Below are positions 59,002 to 64,000 of a stretch of 64,000 bases of DNA, in pieces; within the stretch, counting starts at the first letter, position 1; every line of letters starts with the position of its first letter. The stretch spans positions 103,377-167,376 of the forward strand of contig JANTQF010000050.1 of assembly GCA_032988165.1 (NCBI GenBank). Reading direction: 5' to 3'. The stretch is from Emmonsiellopsis sp. PD_33. Its lineage: Eukaryota > Ascomycota > Eurotiomycetes > Onygenales > Ajellomycetaceae. The notes beneath the pieces are model-generated. The model worked only from the letters and a program-made list of their open reading frames with translations. It was not told the origin of the DNA and made no database searches. Made by a program: the position numbers and the translations under genes.

Positions 59002-60282
59002 ATGCCAGCAACATCACAATTCACAACCCCACCCCCAACCCCAAAAGACAGCATCCTCAGCTTCCCCACGCCTGAAATCCTGCTGGTAACATTCAACCGG
59101 CCCAGATCGCTAAATTGCGTTGACTCGCGCGGCCACGCGGAGCTGCATGAGGTGTGGGAGTGGTTGGATAATGAGCCGAGTTTGAGAGTGGGGATTGTCA
59201 CGGGGAGGGGGAGGGCGTTTAGCGCTGGGGCGGATTTGAAGGGTGAGTGTTTTTATTTTTCAGTTTCATTGTGATTTTATTGTTTTGTTGTTTTATTTTT
59301 TGGGGGTGGAAAGGGGGGAGATGGAACTGTTTCTATATTGTATACATGCTGTATGTATGTGGTGTTCATCTTTTCATCCGTTCTCCCCTCTATTTTATAC
59401 ATATCTGCAGTTGCATCCATGTTTTACTGCAATTTCCTACAATCCCCATCTCTTTGTTTTATTTCCCTTCATTATATACATCTCCAGAACCGTCTCTCCC
59501 ATTCAAGTTACCCTACCCCCTATCCACCACTAACTCCCCTCAAAAGAAAAGAAAAGAAAAGAAAAAGCCCCCAACTAACCCCCCCAACAGAATGGAACAC
59601 AACCAACTCCTCCCCCTCCCAAATCCCCCCCTCCTCCACCCCGCGCCGCCCCGCCCAACCCCCCGGCGGCTTCGCCGGCCTCTCCCGCCGCAACGGCAAA
59701 AAGCCCATAATCTGCGCCGTCAACGGGCTCGCCTACGGCGGCGGCTGCGAGATCATCATCAACGCCGACCTGGTGATTGCCAGCCGGCGCGGGGCGAAAT
59801 TCGCCCTGCCGGAGGTGAAGCGGGGCGTGGTGGCGCTGGCGGGTGGGTTGCCGAGATTGGTGCGGACGGTGGGGAAGGCGCGGGCGATGGATATGGCGTT
59901 GACGGGGAGGGTGGTGGGGGTTGAAGAGGCGAGGGGGTGGGGGGTTGTTGGGGGGGGGGTTGAGGATATGCGGGAAGGGGAGGAGGGGGATGATGGGGAT
60001 GCTGGGGTTGATGCGGGGGTTGTGGTGGAGAGGGTTATGAGGAGGATGGTGGTGAGGAGGGCGGTGGAGGTTGCGCAGGAGATTGTGGCGAATAGTCCTG
60101 ACGCGGTGATTGTGACGAGGGAGGGGATTAAGATGGGCTGGGAGGGGGTGGGGGCTGAGGAGGGGAGTAGGCTGTTGGCGGAGGGGTGGACGAAGAGGTT
60201 GAATGCGGGTGAGAATTTGAAGGAGGGGGTGAGGGCGTTTGTCGAGAAGAGGAAGCCTAGGTGGGTAGGGAGTAAGTTGTGA
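59002..60282 (+). CDS. Enoyl-CoA hydratase/isomerase family protein
   Basis: A crotonase-fold enzyme acting on acyl-CoA esters, probably in fatty-acid or branched-chain catabolism. Exons 59002-59242 and 59591-60282 give 310 aa; the phase-1 intron (348 nt, GTGAGT to CAACAG) is long for this window. Residues 22-47 (PEILLVTFNRPRSLNCVDSR) start the fold. The oxyanion hole is formed by SAGAD (74-78) and by Gly130-Gly132 in VNGLAYGGGCEI. The second-helix region is LPEVKRGVVALAGGLPRLVR. A Gly/Asp/Glu-rich insertion (EDMREGEEGDDGDAGVDAG) near residues 205-223 is unusual. There is no clear mitochondrial presequence, and the C-terminus (VGSKL) is only a weak SKL-type peroxisomal signal, although the last three residues are exactly Ser-Lys-Leu. 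Peroxisomal location is therefore likely. The codon choice in exon 2 is strongly G-biased. Confidence 0.93.
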
Positions 60283-61533
60283 ATTTGGGATGGAATATCA
60301 TATCGGATTGTCTGTCTGATAGAGATGGCGATGATAAGTGGTATACTTTTCTGTTCATGAAGGGAGAAAACAGGAGGAGAATTCGGAGAGCAGAAACAGG
60401 CTTATTAGACCGCTTATTCCATCGTCAATTTGAACCATAGTAATTTGTATTCTCTGGTACTAGTTATGAGTCCCGCGGCTCTAAAATAAATCTATCATAG
60501 ACTACATAGATGAACGTTGGAAGAGATCCCGTTCCCAAAATGGAAATCGAGCGAGTTTTTATGATTAGTCCTCATATCACTGAATGGGGCACGCTAACTT
60601 ATTCCTTCATTGTTGTAACTACTTCACCGGCATAAAATCACACCACCAACATCAGAGAGAAGAAAGCGAGAGAAACGGCGCTGCATGAAGACCTGCAGCC
60701 AGCGAGCGCCGAGAACCATCCTGACGAATGGGCGTTTGATCGTCTGGTTGATGAACGACGTTGCTTGTGTTCAACGACATGACAGGCATTGAAGACCAGC
60801 GAGGATCAAAGACTTAGGAGGAGAATATCGAATTGCCCCTCCAATTGCAACGACGAAGGAGAAAGGCGAACTGGCTTAACATGCCTTAACAAAACGCGCT
60901 CCCATCGAATGCAGGAGATTCATCGAAGCTAGGAAGAAAGAAAGCAAACAATGCTGGGTTTTTATACTACGGATACGGTGAGATGGATATCGTCGTCGCT
61001 GGCCCGAAACGGCAATGGACGATATCTCGGACGGCGTCAACACAGCCAACTCTCGTGCTCTTTCTTGGACCTGGCGGGGTTGACCGGTAGCTCCCGCAAG
61101 GACGAGCCGTTCTTTGCATCCCCATCCCGCGTCTAGACTCTGGCCCGGCGGCTGCAAGGAACCAGAAATGTTCAATGTTGTTGCTGTTTAGCAGCAGATC
61201 GCCTGAGATAGCCCCCTTCTTCCTAACCAAGTGGATGGGGCTATCCTGGCGAAGGAATGTGTTTCCTGCTTCCGGACCAATCCCATGCAGTGATTCCCCC
61301 TAACCCATGATGTCCTGTGCTTGGTGTGCGGATATTCTCCCGTCGCCTCCACATAGCCTGCTGTCAGTGTTGAGGCCTTGACGGGTCTTGTGAATCAGTT
61401 AAAACCATAGCCCGCATCTCTCTTTGGGCTTCATTTAGAGGGTTCTCTCTGTCTTTGGGTGGCTTCTCTACTTTAGAAACGATAATATTGCCCGTTTCTT
61501 TGCACTTATCGTTTCTCCCAGAAATCATACATC
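60283..61533. other. Intergenic region upstream of the methyltransferase
   Basis: No supported gene. Frames at 60876-61230 on both strands overlap and are unrecognised. The last 80 bp form the methyltransferase leader. Confidence 0.5.
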
Positions 61534-63257
61534 ATGAGCGGCAAATCACCACCGGCTGCACCGCCTGCTGAGCCAACTGAACAGTCAGCAGACGCCAGAA
61601 TTGAGGTTGATGATGAGGTATGTATTTCAATTCCGTCGTTTAGTTATATGCTCCAGCGAAGCGTTGATGGCTAATATGCCACAGGCATTAGAAAGCGACT
61701 CTGCATACGGGGACGAACTGTACACAACCAGATATCTAGAGGCTATATTGAACAACCTCCCTAACCGATCATCCCCTGCAGGTCGAATTATTCTACCTCG
61801 CTAGCTTCGAGCGTCAAGGACTTCCAGTTCAAACATGGCCGTCGATATCATTCATATCAGGCTGGCTGTACGTCCAGGAGCCACCGGCAGAATGGGGTTG
61901 AGAAATCATGATACTAACAAATCGTGGTGTAGCATACCAGTTCCCGAACGATGAACCCGAACAGGAACGCCTTGATATGTTTCATCATATCGTCAACCTG
62001 TCGCTCGATGGGAAGCTACACCTAGCCCCCTTCAACCCGGAGGGCGCTCGTGTTTTGGATATCGGAACTGGAACTGGTAGGGAATCACATCACAGTTTAA
62101 AAAATTAAAGATACACATGGTGATCTGATTGACAACGTATAGGTATCTGGGCGATAGATATGGGTATGATCCCACTGTGGTAGTGTAGGGTGTGTGTACA
62201 GTACGTCTAGCTGACAACCTCTAAAAGGCGATTTGTACCCCCAGGCAGAATTAGTAAGGAAGAGCACCCGAACAGTTCATCTTGAATATTTGCTGATTTA
62301 CTCAGATCCTTGGGAATGACCTCAGCCCTATCCAGCCGTCCTGGTAGGTCCAGATCCTTTTCCACTTCATCTAAGAATACTAACAACCCTTTGACTAGGG
62401 TCCCTCCCAACGTCAAATTTGTTGTCGATGACGCTGAGTCCGACTGGGTCCCAATCAAACCATACGACTATATACACGCCCGCTACCTGTCTGCCTCCAT
62501 TTCCGACTGGCCACGACTCGTCAAGCAATGCTACGACCACCTGACTCCAGGCGGCTGGGTCGAGTTCCATGATGTCGATGGCAACCCTCATTCCGAGGAC
62601 GGCAGCACAGAGATGACCCCGAAGTACAAACCCCAGGAGATGATGGATTTGCTAGCTGTGGTGTGCGAAAAATCGAATAAGGTTTTGCAACCTGGCGGGT
62701 CGATCAAGAAGTGGCTCGAGGATGCTGGGTTCATCAATGTGAAGTACATGATGAAGAAGCTGCCTATTGGGACATGGCCAAAGGATAAGACACTGGTGCG
62801 TGACGATTATATACGAATGGATGGGAACATGTCTCATTCCTTTTATGATCTTTATCTCTCTCACCTTCTCCCTAATTCCAAAGAACTATCATTAACCGTT
62901 CTTGCCGGTGTACAGAAAGAAATCGGCGCGTTCATGGCCCTCCAATGCACTGAGGGCGTCGAAGCGTTTACCACCTACCCATTCACCCAAGTACTGGGCT
63001 GGTCAAAGGAGGAGGTCGAAGTATTCTGCGCCCAGTTGCGCGCAGACGTGAAGAGGAGGGATGTGCATGCTTTGTGTCCTATGTAAGTTGATCCCGAACA
63101 TCCCCCTCACTCCCACAACACTCGGATATCGTCATGATCTTTTTTGCTCCCATGTATTTTATATTTATGTATGTATGTAAATCACTAACAACCACTCCTT
63201 CCAAAACGAAACAGGCACTACGTAATCGGCCAGAAACCCGAGAAGACCGAGGCATGA
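61534..63257 (+). CDS. LaeA-like SAM-dependent methyltransferase
   Basis: A class I methyltransferase of the large fungal LaeA-like group, whose best-known member joins Velvet proteins to control secondary metabolism and development; most members have no known target. Ten exons, 61534-61617, 61685-61719, 61782-61867, 61933-62076, 62143-62163, 62228-62253, 62306-62343, 62399-62795, 62916-63082 and 63215-63257, give 346 aa. The entry segment SDSAYGDEL and YQFPNDEPEQERLD are typical. SAM motif I is VLDIGTGTG (109-117), then IWAIDMGDLYPQAE and NDLSPIQPSW. Later signatures are LTPGGWVEFHDVD and PKDKTLKEIGAF, the latter across intron 8 (62796-62915), which is itself an open frame. The end is HYVIGQKPEKTEA. 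Exon 5 is only 21 nt. Exon 6-7 joining leaves one extra residue compared with relatives, so that junction is less certain. Predicted soluble. Confidence 0.92.
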
Positions 63258-63634
63258 AACAGTGAAAACAGACAGTCGCTTTCGAAAGCGGCTCTAACCA
63301 GCGCAAAACGCCCCTTTGCTATTTTAAACGGACCCATCCATCATTCCCCCCTCTTTTTTCCCCCTGTTTTTACGCGCCATATGACTTTATACACGTTACG
63401 TACTCTACGACATCTAGAAAAAACAATCTTTTAAGTCAGTCTGCCACGTTTTAGATTGAGACTTGGGCATTTTCCTAACCTAGTTTATCCATCTATCTAC
63501 CCCCTACCCTACTCTACACCTATACCTCAATCTTTCATACCTATCACACAGCCAGTTATTGTTACTGATATTGCTCTGTTAGCAAGCCATTCAATGAAAC
63601 TAGTGTTTGGATTCTGGACGTTGTTAGAGTTGGG

Positions 63635-63673
<39 letters not shown>

Positions 63674-64000
63674 CTACTGCTACCATTAGCCATCACCCCT
63701 TTCTCCAACACATACATTCTACTATGAATTAGCTTATAGAGAATATACTCAGTAGGCAAGACATTTATTTCCCTAATCCCCCCTATTCCCTTTCCATTCC
63801 ATTCTGCATCTATAATTCATATAATTCATATCATTCATACAATCTATTCATTCATCAATTCATCCATCCATCCATCCATCCATTCATTCTGTTCCCTACT
63901 AACTACTAATCAGTTAATGCTATGCTAACTATGCATTTTCTCCTACCTCTCACTCTCTGCACTAGTGACTAGCCTGGGTCTATGCCTGACAACCCCATCA
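63258..64000. repeat. 3' region with (CAT)n and CATC repeats
   Basis: No gene. A (TCA)n microsatellite occupies about 63635-63672 and CATC/CATT repeats occur at about 63839-63887. The poly-His and poly-Asp frames here are artefacts of these repeats. Confidence 0.7.

Noticed and set aside
63562..63759. Poly-Asp and poly-His frames at the window end
   Set aside because: They are translations of a (TCA)n microsatellite.

Overview
The window is eukaryotic and fungal: genes carry short GT-AG introns (about 50-150 nt) with CTAAC-type branch sites, intergenic DNA is long and rich in simple tracts, and every recognisable protein is of filamentous-ascomycete type. The mix (YpkA, Ada2, Sec27, LaeA-like methyltransferase, C2H2/MHR regulator, decayed SNF2-like helicase pieces, an AT-rich RIP-like transposon island) best fits Eurotiomycetes, probably an Onygenales dimorphic-fungus relative. 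This placement is inference.

Layout. 1-720 (-): 5' part of the mitochondrial dihydroorotate dehydrogenase gene, cut by the window edge. 1957-3025 (-): relics of SNF2-type helicase genes in an order no single intact gene would give. 4465-5130 (+): low-complexity, His-rich conserved protein. 6488-7386 and 8043-8682 (+): a tandem pair of distantly related orphan genes sharing one intron position and phase. 8683-20818: about 12 kb with no credible gene, leading into a large C2H2 + fungal-MHR transcription factor (20819-24095, +). 25763-27314 (+): QCR10 of complex III, apparently with an ATG-only first exon and a 9-nt last coding exon. 29707-32281 (-): a second tandem pair of orphan paralogues. 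34127-36093 (+): amino-acid/GABA-type permease. 36984-39405 (-): membrane-anchored ER thioredoxin/PDI protein. 45480-46363 (+): complex I NDUFA5-type subunit. 47168-50066 (+): coatomer beta' SEC27. 51372-51944 (+): orphan PD-(D/E)XK-like protein. 53147-55391 (-): AGC kinase ypkA, divergent from ADA2 (56244-57951, +). 59002-60282 (+): enoyl-CoA hydratase. 61534-63257 (+): ten-exon LaeA-like methyltransferase.

The outstanding feature is a 5.5-kb AT-rich element (39767-45285) with about 120-130 bp terminal inverted repeats and TA on both flanks. It sits in what was a shared promoter between the ER oxidoreductase gene and the complex I gene. It holds two convergent, stop-riddled genes. Their many introns are built largely from short tandem arrays of one 11-bp unit, ACTAGT + 5 nt, whose core is palindromic. 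More than 20 such arrays lie every 120-370 bp. I know of no described element like this; it is the main candidate for an undescribed system.

The rest is mostly housekeeping: pyrimidine synthesis, respiration (QCR10, NDUFA5), secretion (SEC27, PDI-like), TORC2-type signalling (ypkA), SAGA-type transcription (ADA2) and beta-oxidation-type chemistry, with orphan genes and transposon debris between. Nothing suggests a biosynthetic cluster around the LaeA-like gene. All exon coordinates were worked out by hand from reading frame and splice consensus; coding totals are divisible by three in each gene reported with full exons.
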